The position numbers and the translations under genes are program-made. Shown in pieces: positions 43,451 through 53,295 of a stretch of 54,716 bases of DNA. The notes under the pieces were generated by a model. The model searched no databases. It saw nothing but the letters and a program-made list of their open reading frames with translations, and had not been told where the DNA came from. The stretch's first letter is position 1. Each line of letters starts with the position of its first letter. The DNA is from Bacillaceae bacterium (GTDB taxonomy: Bacteria; Bacillota; Bacilli; Bacillales_A; Planococcaceae), in contig JASLGI010000225.1 in NCBI GenBank assembly GCA_030149685.1, forward strand, positions 1 to 54,716, in the 5' to 3' direction.

Positions 43451-45481
43451 GTGCAATTTAGAGATATAGGTGTATTAGCTGCGGTAATTATGATTGTTGT
43501 TATGCTAGTCATCCCATTACCGTCATGGTTGTTAAGTTTTTTAATTATCGTTAATATTACACTCGGTTTACTCGTCTTACTGACAGCAATGAATATGCAA
43601 GAAGCGTTACAATTTTCTATTTTCCCTACCTTATTATTGTTATTGACGTTGTTCCGATTAGGACTTAACGTTTCTACGACACGTGCAATTTTAACACGCG
43701 GTGAAGCAGGTGGAGTTGTTGACACATTTGGTACATTCGTTACCGGAGGAAACGTTGTTGTCGGTCTTGTCGTATTCGTTATTTTAGTCATTATCCAATT
43801 CATCGTTATTACGAAAGGGTCTGAACGTGTTTCTGAAGTTGCTGCACGTTTCACACTTGATGCGATGCCAGGAAAACAGATGAGTATTGATGCGGATTTA
43901 AACGCGGGGATGATCTCGGAAGTTGAAGCTCGAGAACGTCGTGAAAAAGTAAGTAACGAAGCAGACTTTTATGGTGCGATGGATGGTGCGACGAAGTTCG
44001 TTAAAGGAGATGCGATTGCAGGAATTATTATCGTCATCATTAACTTACTCGTCGGTATGATTATCGGAGTCGCTCAAATGGATTTAACCTTTGCAGAATC
44101 AGCAGAACGTTTTTCTCGCTTAACAGTAGGGGATGGAATTGTGTCACAAATTCCAGCATTACTTATTTCAACGGCGACCGGAATTGTTGTTACGCGTGCA
44201 ACGAGTGAAGGAAACCTCGGGTCCGATATTACACAACAGTTACTAGGCCAGCCGAAATTATTATACATAGCAGGGACGACAATTTTACTCCTTGGTTTAG
44301 CGACGCCTATTAGTAATTTATTGACGATTCCGATCGCTGCTGCTCTATTTATTGGCGCAACGATTATGAATCGCGAAGTAGAAGAAGATCCGGAAGAAAT
44401 CTTTGAAGAGGAAGAAGAAGAAGCTGTCGATGATATGCGGAGTCCAGAAAATGTCGTCAGTTTATTAAATGTCGATCCTATTGAGTTTGAGTTTGGGTAT
44501 GGGCTCATTCCATTAGTTGATGCAGAACAAGGGGGAGACTTACTTGACCGTGTGATTATGATTCGCCGACAACTCGCCTTAGAGTTAGGTCTTGTCATTC
44601 CTGTTGTTCGTATTCGAGACAATATTCAATTACAGCCAAACGAATATCGAATTAAAATTAAAGGAAATGAGATGGCACGAGGTGAATTGTTACTGGATCA
44701 TTATTTAGCGATGAGTCCAGGAGGGGAAGACCATATTGAAGGTATTGATACTGTAGAGCCTTCATTTGGATTGCCAGCGAAGTGGATTACAGAAGAGCAT
44801 AGAGAAGAAGCAGAGATTTTAGGTTATACTGTCGTAGACCCACCGAGCGTTGTATCTACACATTTAACAGAAATTATTCGAGCAAATGCAGCAGAGCTAC
44901 TCGGACGTGAGGAAACGAAGCAGTTGATCGATCATATGCGTGAAACTTCACCAATTTTAGTCGATGAATTAACACCAACGCCTTTATCAGTAGGAGAAAT
45001 TCAAAAAGTGCTTGCTCGTTTATTAGCTGAAAATGTTTCTATTCGTAATTTACCTGTTATTTTTGAAACATTGGCAGATTACTCACAGTTCACTTCAGAT
45101 ATTGAATTATTAACGGAGTATGCTCGTCAAGCATTAGCGCGACAAATTACTGCTCAATACGCACCAGCAAGTGGACCTTTACAAGTATTAACGGTTTCAA
45201 ATGAAGTAGAAGAATTAGTTTCTAATCATATCCAAGCGACAGAGCATGGAAACTTTTTAGCACTCCCTCCTCAGACTTCTCAACAAATCTTAGAAGCATT
45301 TGCGAATGAAGTAGAGAGAGTAGCATTGATGGATCAAACACCGGTTGTACTATGTTCACCAACAGTGCGGATGTATATTCGCCAAATGACCGAACGTTAT
45401 TTTCCACAAATTCCAATTTTGTCTTATAATGAATTAGAAGCATCAATTGAAGTACAAAGTGTCGGAGTGATAGATGTATGA
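43451..45481 (+). CDS. flhA: Flagellar export gate protein FlhA (GTG start)
   Basis: FlhA forms the nonameric ring below the export gate and docks substrates and chaperones. The start is GTG at 43451 with AAGGAGGGG (43437-43445) upstream. The 676 residues show about eight membrane segments in the first 310, the cytoplasmic-loop motif AARFTLDAMPGKQMSIDADL (about 136-155), FIPEP-type region replaced as usual by flagellar sequence, and the large cytoplasmic domain (about 345-676). Length is equal to B. subtilis FlhA. Confidence 0.97.
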   Translation: MQFRDIGVLAAVIMIVVMLVIPLPSWLLSFLIIVNITLGLLVLLTAMNMQEALQFSIFPTLLLLLTLFRLGLNVSTTRAILTRGEAGGVVDTFGTFVTGGNVVVGLVVFVILVIIQFIVITKGSERVSEVAARFTLDAMPGKQMSIDADLNAGMISEVEARERREKVSNEADFYGAMDGATKFVKGDAIAGIIIVIINLLVGMIIGVAQMDLTFAESAERFSRLTVGDGIVSQIPALLISTATGIVVTRATSEGNLGSDITQQLLGQPKLLYIAGTTILLLGLATPISNLLTIPIAAALFIGATIMNREVEEDPEEIFEEEEEEAVDDMRSPENVVSLLNVDPIEFEFGYGLIPLVDAEQGGDLLDRVIMIRRQLALELGLVIPVVRIRDNIQLQPNEYRIKIKGNEMARGELLLDHYLAMSPGGEDHIEGIDTVEPSFGLPAKWITEEHREEAEILGYTVVDPPSVVSTHLTEIIRANAAELLGREETKQLIDHMRETSPILVDELTPTPLSVGEIQKVLARLLAENVSIRNLPVIFETLADYSQFTSDIELLTEYARQALARQITAQYAPASGPLQVLTVSNEVEELVSNHIQATEHGNFLALPPQTSQQILEAFANEVERVALMDQTPVVLCSPTVRMYIRQMTERYFPQIPILSYNELEASIEVQSVGVIDV

Positions 45482-46590
45482 AAAATAATGCAAAACGATA
45501 TATAGCCGATACGATGGTTGAAGCAATGGAGCGCGTACGTACAGATCTTGGAGAAGATGCTGTTATCGTACGCTCTTCTGTTATTAAGCCTAAAGGTCTT
45601 TTCAAATGGTTCAAGAAAAACCAAGTAGAAGTAGTTGCGATAAAGCAGAATGAACATTCTTCTACTACGCTCATACAGCCACCTGTCGTAGAGGATGAAC
45701 GACCATTTACAATGGAAGTGACGAAAGAATTGGAAGAAGTGAAACAGTTGTTGCAACAAATGAAACACCAAACATTGACGACTCATTATCCACCACTTCT
45801 AGAAAAAATGTACCAACATTTATTAGAACAAGAAATTAATGAAACATTCGTTAATGAATGTTGCACAAAAATATTTGAACAAATAAAAGCAGCGCCTGAA
45901 ATAGATTGGACGGAAGAAAAAATTGTTAGTGAAACGAAAGAATACTTTTTTAGTAAGTTATCGGTGTTGTCTTACGGAGGAGTTACGCATAAAAAACGTT
46001 TCATTAATATTATAGGGCCAACGGGCGTTGGTAAGACGACGACAATTGCGAAAGTTGCTGCTCGAACGTTATTAGAAAAGAAGAAAAAAATTGCTTTTAT
46101 TACGACAGATACGTATCGAATTGGAGCAATTGAACAATTAAAAACGTATGCAAATTTATTGCAATCACCAGTTGAAGTCGTTTATACACGAAACGATTAT
46201 AAAGAAGCGCTAAAAGCATTGGAAGAATATGATTTTATTTTTATCGATACAGCAGGTAGAAATTATCGAGAAAATGAATACGTTGAAGAATTAAAAGAAG
46301 TGTTGCCGTTCGATGAAACGATGGAAACGTATTTAGTTTTATCTGCTACATCAAAAGAGCGTGATATGGATGCGGTGATTCGTCAGTTTCATTCAATACC
46401 GATTGAACAGTTTATTTTTACAAAAATTGACGAAACATCAACGATTGGCCCGATTATTAACATGATGGTGAAATATAATAAAGGGATCGCTTATTGCACA
46501 GATGGTCAAGAAGTGCCAGAAGATATTATTCAAGTGACGGCTCAATCATTAACCGAAGCGATTGTAAAGGGTGCTTATGATGAGAAATGA
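45478..46590 (+). CDS. flhF: Flagellar placement GTPase FlhF
   Basis: FlhF is the third SRP-type GTPase, with Ffh and FtsY, and helps set the number and place of flagella. The 370 residues have an N-terminal basic/B domain (1-120) and an NG domain with G1 GPTGVGKTT (180-188), TTDTYRIGAIEQL, and FIDTAGRNYREN. The ATG overlaps the flhA stop by four bases. FlhG, its GTPase activator, follows and overlaps. Confidence 0.97.
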   Translation: MKNNAKRYIADTMVEAMERVRTDLGEDAVIVRSSVIKPKGLFKWFKKNQVEVVAIKQNEHSSTTLIQPPVVEDERPFTMEVTKELEEVKQLLQQMKHQTLTTHYPPLLEKMYQHLLEQEINETFVNECCTKIFEQIKAAPEIDWTEEKIVSETKEYFFSKLSVLSYGGVTHKKRFINIIGPTGVGKTTTIAKVAARTLLEKKKKIAFITTDTYRIGAIEQLKTYANLLQSPVEVVYTRNDYKEALKALEEYDFIFIDTAGRNYRENEYVEELKEVLPFDETMETYLVLSATSKERDMDAVIRQFHSIPIEQFIFTKIDETSTIGPIINMMVKYNKGIAYCTDGQEVPEDIIQVTAQSLTEAIVKGAYDEK

Positions 46591-47452
46591 TCAAGCAAAG
46601 AAATTACGTGAACTCGTTCAATCTCCTGAGATGTCATTTTCGTCTACGACGAGTCATACGATAGCGATTGTTAGTGGCAAAGGAGGCGTAGGGAAAACAA
46701 ACTTTACTGTCAACTTTGCATTAACTCTCGCACGTGAAGGAAAAAGAGTATTAATTTTTGATATGGATCTAGGAATGGGAAATGTTCATCTGTTATTAGG
46801 AGCATCTCCTTCTTTTGATATGATGGATTATATTCAAAATGATCAGCCATTATCAGAGGTTATTTATACGTATGAATCACTAATTTCGTACATTAGTGGA
46901 GGCTCCCAGCTAAATGAGATTGTCCATTGGTCTCCAGTAATGGTTGAACGATTGTTTCAAGCATTTCAACGAATAGAAAGTGAGTACGATTATATTTTAT
47001 TCGATATGGGTGCTGGTGTGAGTGAGCATTCACTAGATATTATCGAGTCTGTCGAAGATGTAATCGTCATTGCAACGGAAGAACCGACATCTATTACAGA
47101 TGCTTATTCGATGATGAAATTTCTCACATTACGCAATGAAAAAACACCGATTTCTATCGTGAGTAATCGTGTAGAAAATAAAAAGAACCCATTAGATGTT
47201 GCTAAAAGATTGCAATATGCGATGGATCGTTTTTTGAATAAAAAGATCCATATTTTAGGGTATATCGAAGAAGATCCCGTAGTTCGTCAATCGGTTATTG
47301 CGAGAGTACCTTACGTTCAACACGCTCCTCATGCGACCGCTTCGCTCAATATGCGCCGAATTGTTCAGCAGTTTTTAGGAAAAGAGATGACGAGTTCTTC
47401 AACAAAGCGATCATTTTTAGAAACGATGAAAAGATGGTTGCAGAGAGGATGA
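46580..47452 (+). CDS. flhG: MinD-like flagellar number regulator FlhG (YlxH)
   Basis: FlhG is a MinD/ParA-type ATPase that stimulates the FlhF GTPase and controls flagellar pattern. I start it at ATG 46580 (MRNDQAKKLREL, like the B. subtilis start DQAKKLRE), with AAAGGGTG upstream; ATG 46577 and GTG 46571 are alternatives. The deviant Walker A SGKGGVGKTN (about 32-41), IFDMDLGMGNVHLLLG and a C-terminal amphipathic helix (about 275-290) are visible. It overlaps flhF by 11 bases. Confidence 0.96.
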   Translation: MRNDQAKKLRELVQSPEMSFSSTTSHTIAIVSGKGGVGKTNFTVNFALTLAREGKRVLIFDMDLGMGNVHLLLGASPSFDMMDYIQNDQPLSEVIYTYESLISYISGGSQLNEIVHWSPVMVERLFQAFQRIESEYDYILFDMGAGVSEHSLDIIESVEDVIVIATEEPTSITDAYSMMKFLTLRNEKTPISIVSNRVENKKNPLDVAKRLQYAMDRFLNKKIHILGYIEEDPVVRQSVIARVPYVQHAPHATASLNMRRIVQQFLGKEMTSSSTKRSFLETMKRWLQRG

Positions 47453-47461
47453 AATAAGTTC

Positions 47462-48550
47462 ATGAGTAAAAAGAAAGTATTAGTTGCCGACGACTCTGCT
47501 TTTATGAGGAAAATTGTGAGCGATGCTTTTGAAGAACATCCTAATTTAGAAGTAGTGAGTGTAGCGCGAACAGGAAAAGAAGTATTAACAAAAGTCGGTT
47601 TTTTATCACCAGATGTCGTCATTATAGACCTTGAATTACCGTTAATGGATGGTTTAGCGACGATTGAGCGATTGATGAAGACAAATCCTTTACCAATCAT
47701 TGTTTTAACGAGTCCGACAACAAAAGCACAACAAAATACATTGCAATCTATGAAAAATGGGGCCATCGATTTTGTAGCAAAACCGAGCGGCCCTATTTCT
47801 TTAAATTTAGAAGAATTTCAATCGTTACTCGTTCAAAAAGTGCTACAAGTCGCAGAGGTAGATATGCGACCAAAAGTAGAAGAAAACCGAAAAAATATAA
47901 AAAAAGAGGTAAAAAGCTCGACTTTCAATGAAAAAGAATGGCGAAAGTCGAAAAAACTTTCGAAAACAAGTAAGACTTTTGTTATAATAGGTACATCGAC
48001 GGGTGGGCCTAGAGCCTTGCAAGAAGTGTTAACTCGTTTACCGCGAGATTTTTCAGCACCGATCTTGATCGTCCAACATATGCCTAGAGGCTTCACAAAA
48101 TCATTAGCTGAACGTTTAAATAAACAATGTCAAATTGAAGTGAAGGAAGCGACTGATGGTGAACGAATCAAAAATGCGACTGCTTATATTGCTCCAGGAG
48201 GGCAACATTTAAAGTTTCGTCAGCAAGGAAATCATTATTACATACACTTAGATCGAACGGAGCCACCGAGAAAAGCGCATCGCCCTGCGGTAGATGTTTT
48301 ATTTGAAGCATGTGCAAACTATCCAGAATTGCAATACATTACTGTTGTGATGACTGGAATGGGGGCAGATGGTTGTGAAGGTGTACGACTTTTACGTCAG
48401 CAAGCACCACGCGTAGTAACGGTAGCAGAATCAGAAAATACAGCAGTGATTTATGGCATGCCAAAAGCAATCATTGAAAACGAGTTAGCTGATTATGTTG
48501 TCGATGTATCGAATATCGCAACAATGTTAGAAAAACTTTTAAAGTCTTGA
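47462..48550 (+). CDS. cheB: Chemoreceptor methylesterase CheB
   Basis: CheB removes methyl groups from chemoreceptors when phosphorylated by CheA. The 362 residues comprise a receiver domain (1-120, Asp10-Asp11, Asp56 phosphorylation site in IIDLELPLMDG) and a methylesterase domain with the nucleophile Ser179 in IGTSTGGP, the His in VQHMPRGF and the Asp in MTGMGADGCEG. AGAGGATG precedes it. Its partner CheR is not in this window. Confidence 0.97.
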   Translation: MSKKKVLVADDSAFMRKIVSDAFEEHPNLEVVSVARTGKEVLTKVGFLSPDVVIIDLELPLMDGLATIERLMKTNPLPIIVLTSPTTKAQQNTLQSMKNGAIDFVAKPSGPISLNLEEFQSLLVQKVLQVAEVDMRPKVEENRKNIKKEVKSSTFNEKEWRKSKKLSKTSKTFVIIGTSTGGPRALQEVLTRLPRDFSAPILIVQHMPRGFTKSLAERLNKQCQIEVKEATDGERIKNATAYIAPGGQHLKFRQQGNHYYIHLDRTEPPRKAHRPAVDVLFEACANYPELQYITVVMTGMGADGCEGVRLLRQQAPRVVTVAESENTAVIYGMPKAIIENELADYVVDVSNIATMLEKLLKS

Positions 48551-48562
48551 GGGGGTATTCCA

Positions 48563-50623
48563 ATGGATACAAGTCAATATTTAGATATGTTTTTAGACGA
48601 AAGTAGAGAACATTTACAACTTTGTACAGATAAATTATTAGAGTTAGAACAAACACCAGAAGATATTGCTATTGTAAATGAAATTTTTAGAGCGGCTCAT
48701 ACATTAAAAGGAATGTCTGCAACGATGGGGTATGATGATATTGCAGATTTGACACATAAGATGGAAAACGTCCTTGATGCTATTCGTAATGAAGAAATTC
48801 CTGTCACAACAGAAATTTTAGATGTTGTATTTGAAGCGGTCGATTATTTGGAAGAAATGGTAGAAGATATCGAAGATGGAGGGGACGGACAAAAAGATGT
48901 TCGACAATTAGTCGCAGCTTTGCAAAACCTTCAAGAAGGAAAACCGGTAGATGAAGTGAGAGAAGAACAACAAGCAGTGGCTACTTCAACGGAGCAACAA
49001 GTAGCAATAGAAGAAACGAAGCTGACGTATGATGAATTTGAAGCGACAGTGATTGAACAATCGCTCGATCAAGGTTTTCATGCGTTTGAGATTGCTATTA
49101 AACTTCGAGACGACTGTATTTTAAAAGCAGCACGTGTTTATATGTTGTTTGAAAAACTAGAAGAAGTAGGCGAAGTGATTAAGTCTTTCCCAGCAGCGGA
49201 GCAGTTAGAAAATGAAGAATTTGATACAGACTTTACAATCGTTTTATTAACGAAAGAATCTTTAGATGAAATAGAACATCGTTCAATCAATGTATCAGAA
49301 GTAGAGCGAGTAAACATCGTTGCTCTCACAAAGGAACATTTTACGAAAACTGAAGAAAAAGAAACGACAGAAGTATCCGTTACTCCTGTTCAAGAAGAAG
49401 GAACAGAAGCGACGAAACGCTCACCGAAAAAAGAGAAAAAATCACCGGACAAGAAACGACAGAAACGTTCGCGAGGAAGTCAAACAATCCGCGTAAATAT
49501 TGAACGACTCGATATTTTAATGAACTTGTTTGAAGAGCTCGTCATTGACCGTGGGCGCCTTCAATCGATTGCTAGTGAATTAAACAACACAGAGTTGAAT
49601 GAAACTGTTGAACGAATGACACGCGTATCAGGAGACTTACAAAACATTATTTTAAATATGCGTATGGTTCCTGTAGAAACAGTCTTTAATCGTTTCCCTA
49701 AAATGGTCCGCCAATTAGCACGCGATTTAGATAAAAAAGTAAAGCTAGAAATTATCGGAGCGGAAACAGAGCTTGATAGAACGGTCATTGATGAAATCGG
49801 AGATCCCCTCGTTCATTTAATTCGAAACGGTTTAGACCATGGAATTGAAATGCCAGAAGAACGTTTAGCAAAAGGGAAGCCAGAAACAGGAACAATTACT
49901 TTACGTGCTTATCATTCAGGAAACCACGTATTCATCGAGTTAGAAGATGATGGAGCAGGAATCAATCGTGAAAAAGTATTAGCGAAAGCATTAGAAAATG
50001 GCATTGTTACTGAGGAAGCGGCAGAGACATTAACGGACCGTCAAGTAGCAGAGTTAATTTTAGCTTCAGGATTCTCTACTGCGCAATCAGTTACAGGAGT
50101 TTCAGGGCGTGGAGTAGGTCTTGATGTTGTAAAAAGTACAATCGAGTCACTCGGCGGCTACATTTCAATTGACTCAAAAGAAGGAGAAGGTTCACTTTTC
50201 CAAATTCAATTGCCATTAACATTATCAATTATTTCTGTCATGTTAGTGAAGTTAAAAGAAGAACTGTACGCGATTCCTCTTTCTTCTATTATCGAAACAG
50301 CGATCATTCAATCATCTGATGTGTACAATGCACATAACCAACGAGTGATCGATTTCCGTGGACGAATTGTACCCCTTGTTTATTTGAAAGAAATCTTCAA
50401 TGTTCCTGACCAAGAAGAAGAAGGTGAGTTCCAATCGATCGTCATCGTACGAAAAGGAGAGAAACTTGCTGGACTCGTTGTCGATTCGTTTATCGGACAA
50501 CAAGAGATTGTCTTAAAATCACTCGGCAATTACTTACAAAATGTATTTGCGATTTCTGGAGCGACAATTTTAGGAAATGGTCAAGTAGCATTAATTGTAG
50601 AGTGTAATTCACTAATTGAATAA
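48563..50623 (+). CDS. cheA: Chemotaxis histidine kinase CheA
   Basis: CheA phosphorylates CheY and CheB in response to chemoreceptors. The 686 residues follow the usual domain order: HPt with His46 in FRAAHTLKGMSATMG, a P2 region (about 155-255), a charged linker (about 275-315), the dimerisation domain (about 318-375), the ATPase with HLIRNGLDHGIEMPEER, DDGAGI and GRGVGLDVVK, and the CheW-like domain (about 545-680). TTGAGGGGG precedes the ATG. Confidence 0.98.
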   Translation: MDTSQYLDMFLDESREHLQLCTDKLLELEQTPEDIAIVNEIFRAAHTLKGMSATMGYDDIADLTHKMENVLDAIRNEEIPVTTEILDVVFEAVDYLEEMVEDIEDGGDGQKDVRQLVAALQNLQEGKPVDEVREEQQAVATSTEQQVAIEETKLTYDEFEATVIEQSLDQGFHAFEIAIKLRDDCILKAARVYMLFEKLEEVGEVIKSFPAAEQLENEEFDTDFTIVLLTKESLDEIEHRSINVSEVERVNIVALTKEHFTKTEEKETTEVSVTPVQEEGTEATKRSPKKEKKSPDKKRQKRSRGSQTIRVNIERLDILMNLFEELVIDRGRLQSIASELNNTELNETVERMTRVSGDLQNIILNMRMVPVETVFNRFPKMVRQLARDLDKKVKLEIIGAETELDRTVIDEIGDPLVHLIRNGLDHGIEMPEERLAKGKPETGTITLRAYHSGNHVFIELEDDGAGINREKVLAKALENGIVTEEAAETLTDRQVAELILASGFSTAQSVTGVSGRGVGLDVVKSTIESLGGYISIDSKEGEGSLFQIQLPLTLSIISVMLVKLKEELYAIPLSSIIETAIIQSSDVYNAHNQRVIDFRGRIVPLVYLKEIFNVPDQEEEGEFQSIVIVRKGEKLAGLVVDSFIGQQEIVLKSLGNYLQNVFAISGATILGNGQVALIVECNSLIE

Positions 50624-50636
50624 AGGTGGGAAAACG

Positions 50637-51128
50637 ATGAAAAAAGAAGTAGTTTTATTCGATGAAGAACAACCGAAGGAGCCTGCAAGCCAAAAAGTTA
50701 TTGTGTTTCAATTAACAGATAAAGAATATGCAATGCCAATTGATGTTGTGACGACGATTGAAAAAGTATTATCTATTACGCGTGTACCTAATACACCTAA
50801 CTATGTAAGAGGTGTTATTAACTTGCGTGGAGTAGTGACACCTATTGTAGATTTGCGCGCTCGATTTGGCATGCCGGAAAAAGAAGTAGATGATGAGAGC
50901 CGTATTATTATCGTTTCTATGGAAGATTATGAAGTAGGTGTGATTGTCGATGCGGCAAATGACGTTGTAGACATTTATCTTGAAAATATTGAACCACAAC
51001 CAGAAGTTGTCGGTTCAATTGAATCAGAATTTATTTCAGGTGTAGTGAAAGCAGAAAATCATCTATTAGCAATGCTTGACTTAGAAAAAGTATTAGAGCC
51101 GTTACAACGAGGGAAAAAAGATGATTGA
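50637..51128 (+). CDS. cheW: Chemotaxis coupling protein CheW
   Basis: CheW links CheA to the chemoreceptor arrays. The start at 50637 is preferred because AAAGGTGG (50622-50629) precedes it; the upstream ATG at 50616 lies in cheA and would swallow that site. This gives 163 residues with the SH3-like fold motifs VVTTIEKVLSITRVPNTP, VRGVINLRGVVTPIVDLR and SGVVKAENHLLAMLDLEK. It overlaps cheC by eight bases. Confidence 0.97.
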   Translation: MKKEVVLFDEEQPKEPASQKVIVFQLTDKEYAMPIDVVTTIEKVLSITRVPNTPNYVRGVINLRGVVTPIVDLRARFGMPEKEVDDESRIIIVSMEDYEVGVIVDAANDVVDIYLENIEPQPEVVGSIESEFISGVVKAENHLLAMLDLEKVLEPLQRGKKDD

Positions 51129-51750
51129 TTTTACGATTACACCGATGCATTTAGATGTTTTAAAAGAAATTGGTAATATCGGAGCTGGAAATGCAGCGAC
51201 AGCTTTATCGACTGTACTTCAGCAACCGATCAATATGCATGTTCCGAGCGTAGAAATCGTTTCTTTCGAAGAAATGTTTGCACTTGCAGGAGGGCCTGAA
51301 AAAGTAGTAGCTGGTGTGTATTTAAGAATACAAGGAGATATTACCGGAACGATGTTTTTCGTACTGCCTCTCGAGTCAGCAAATCGTTACATTCAAAATC
51401 TAATGAATGATCCAACATATACATTAACGAATAAAGAAAATGATAAGATTGGACAATCTGCACTACAAGAGTTAGGAAATATTTTATCCGGATCGTATCT
51501 ATCTTCTTTGTCGGATTTCACACAATTAAATATTCAACCGACGGTCCCTTCATTAAATATCGATATGGTTGGCGCGATTATTAGTTTTGGTCTTGTAGAG
51601 CTATCTCATTATAGCGATGAAGTAATCGTTATCAATACACAAATAGAACAACCGAGTGAACAAGGTGCTTCTCAATATGTCGGTCACTTTTTCTTATTAC
51701 CAGACCCCCCATCTTATCAAACGATATTTCAATCACTAGGAGTTATGTAA
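51121..51750 (+). CDS. cheC: CheY-P phosphatase CheC
   Basis: CheC dephosphorylates CheY-P and, in complex with CheD, forms a feedback loop in adaptation. The 209 residues hold two active-site motifs: EIGNIGAGNAATALS (Glu16, Asn19) and ELGNILSGSYLSSLS. Length is equal to B. subtilis CheC. It overlaps cheW and abuts cheD without a gap. It is a relative of the FliY phosphatase domain in this same operon. Confidence 0.97.
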   Translation: MIDFTITPMHLDVLKEIGNIGAGNAATALSTVLQQPINMHVPSVEIVSFEEMFALAGGPEKVVAGVYLRIQGDITGTMFFVLPLESANRYIQNLMNDPTYTLTNKENDKIGQSALQELGNILSGSYLSSLSDFTQLNIQPTVPSLNIDMVGAIISFGLVELSHYSDEVIVINTQIEQPSEQGASQYVGHFFLLPDPPSYQTIFQSLGVM

Positions 51751-52245
51751 ATGTTTCGAAGAACAGATGTTATCCGTGTAGGTATCGCAGACATGAATAT
51801 TGTGAAAGAACCTCAACTCATTCGAACATCAGGTTTAGGCTCTTGCGTAGGTGTCGTCATATATGACCCGATGAAAAAAGTAGCGGGGATGATTCATGTT
51901 ATGTTACCAGATTCAACATTAGGTAAGTCGACAAAAGTGAATATTGCAAAGTTTGCAGATACAGGGATTCCTGCTTTGATTGAACAGTTAGAGGGGGAAG
52001 GAGCAAGACGTTTTTCATTGCGAGCAAAAATTGCAGGGGGCGCACAAATGTTTCAGTTCGGGTCGGAGGATACCGTACGAATTGGTCCGAGAAATGTCGC
52101 AGCGGTAAAAGAGCAATTGCGTAAATTTTCAATCCCAATCATTGCAGAAGATACTGGCGGTTCTAAAGGAAGGACGATAGAGTTCGATCCGGTAACGACA
52201 AAGCTTAATATTCGAACGGTGAACGAAGGAACAAAAGAGATTTAA
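51751..52245 (+). CDS. cheD: Chemoreceptor glutamine deamidase CheD
   Basis: CheD deamidates chemoreceptor glutamines and activates CheA unless held by CheC. The 164 residues show the catalytic Cys32 in GLGSCVGVV and His49 in GMIHVMLP, plus KIAGGAQMF and the C-terminal GRTIEFDPVTTKLNIRTV. Its ATG directly follows the cheC stop. A 267-base gap, unusual for this operon, separates it from sigD. Confidence 0.97.
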   Translation: MFRRTDVIRVGIADMNIVKEPQLIRTSGLGSCVGVVIYDPMKKVAGMIHVMLPDSTLGKSTKVNIAKFADTGIPALIEQLEGEGARRFSLRAKIAGGAQMFQFGSEDTVRIGPRNVAAVKEQLRKFSIPIIAEDTGGSKGRTIEFDPVTTKLNIRTVNEGTKEI

Positions 52246-52512
52246 TAGTAACAAGAACCATTTTTGTTAAAAAGAAAACCAAAAATGGTCAAAATGGCTC
52301 ATAAATGATGAGGAAAGAATGAAAAAGACAAAAAAACACCATTTTTCATCTATCGAAAGACATTGATTTTCTTCATATAGCGAAATGAAATAGGGACTTT
52401 ATTCTATAAAAAGAAATAAATAGATATAGAAATTCGTGTTTCATTCATCGAAAGTCGCCTTTTTGATTGTTATCTATTATGATAGAAAGGAGGACTTACA
52501 ATCGAGGGGTTG
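52246..52512 (+). promoter_or_regulatory. Long AT-rich gap between cheD and sigD
   Basis: This is the longest non-coding stretch in the window. It holds a perfect 10-bp inverted repeat ACCATTTTTG (52257-52266) / CAAAAATGGT (52280-52289) with no T tract, and a third copy of ACCATTTTT at 52338-52346. Weak promoter-like pairs are TTGATT (52363-52368)/TGAAAT (52386-52391) and TCGCCT (52455-52460)/TATGAT (52478-52483), both at 17 bases. AAAGGAGG lies at 52486-52493. No SigD-type box was found. Confidence 0.45.
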
Positions 52513-53295
52513 ATGTCAGTGAAGGAACATCAGTTAGAGCGTTATTGGGATTTGTGGGTAGAAGAACGTGACCCCGAAGCGGGAGATGCACTTGTTCGAG
52601 AGTATAAACCATTAGTAGACTATCACGTACAACGTGTTAGTGCTGGCTTACCGAGTAATGTTTCTAGAGATGAGATAATGAGTTTCGGTTTACAAGGGCT
52701 TTTTGATGCCTTAACAAAGTTTGACCGAAGTAGAGATTTGAAGTTTGATACGTATGCGTCTTTTCGCATTCGTGGTTCTATTATGGACGGATTAAGAAAA
52801 GAAGATTGGTTGCCGCGTTCTTTACGCGAGCGTGCGAAAAAAGTAGAAGAAGTAACGCGTGAGTTGGAACAGAAAAAGATGCGCAATGTAACAGCGGATG
52901 AAGTTGCCGAAGAGCTTGGCATAGATGTAAATGATGTCTATGAAGCTTTTCAAGAGCGACAACTTTCTTATGTTTTGTCTGTTGATGAGCAAAGTTCTGA
53001 TGAAGACGAAGAAGGTTCTCCTTACATGTCTGTCCTTCACGATGAAGAAGTAGAAACACCAGAAGAACAGACGTTGAAACAAGAATTAATTACTGAATTG
53101 ATTCATGCGATCGAAGATTTAACAGAGCGTGAACAATTAATCTTAAGTTTGTTTTACACGGATGGATTAACATTGACGGAGATTGGGAAAATTTTAGATT
53201 TATCGACGTCACGCATTTCTCAAATTCATACGAAAGCGTTGTTTAAGTTAAGGAAAGTGTTAGCAAGCGAAGTGATGAACGGAGGGTTTCTATGA
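52513..53295 (+). CDS. sigD: Flagellar sigma factor SigD (FliA/sigma-28)
   Basis: SigD directs transcription of flagellin, chemoreceptor, stator and autolysin genes. The 260-residue group 3 sigma factor has region 2 (KFDTYASFRIRGSIMDGL, RKEDWLP), region 3 and region 4 (LTLTEIGKILDLSTSRISQI). The start is uncertain: ATG 52513 follows GAGGGG closely (three-base spacing), GTG 52519 would have nine bases; AAAGGAGG at 52486 is too far. Its stop overlaps the next gene by four bases. In B. subtilis its distal place in the operon sets how many cells become motile. Confidence 0.96.
   Translation: MSVKEHQLERYWDLWVEERDPEAGDALVREYKPLVDYHVQRVSAGLPSNVSRDEIMSFGLQGLFDALTKFDRSRDLKFDTYASFRIRGSIMDGLRKEDWLPRSLRERAKKVEEVTRELEQKKMRNVTADEVAEELGIDVNDVYEAFQERQLSYVLSVDEQSSDEDEEGSPYMSVLHDEEVETPEEQTLKQELITELIHAIEDLTEREQLILSLFYTDGLTLTEIGKILDLSTSRISQIHTKALFKLRKVLASEVMNGGFL

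Noticed and set aside
44074..44622. Minus-strand open frame of 182 codons opposite flhA
   Set aside because: Shadow of flhA; Ser/Ile/Arg-rich, no start context and no homology I recognise.
52257..52289. Intrinsic terminator after cheD
   Set aside because: The inverted repeat is perfect, but it is AT-rich and no T tract follows, so it does not meet the usual terminator form.
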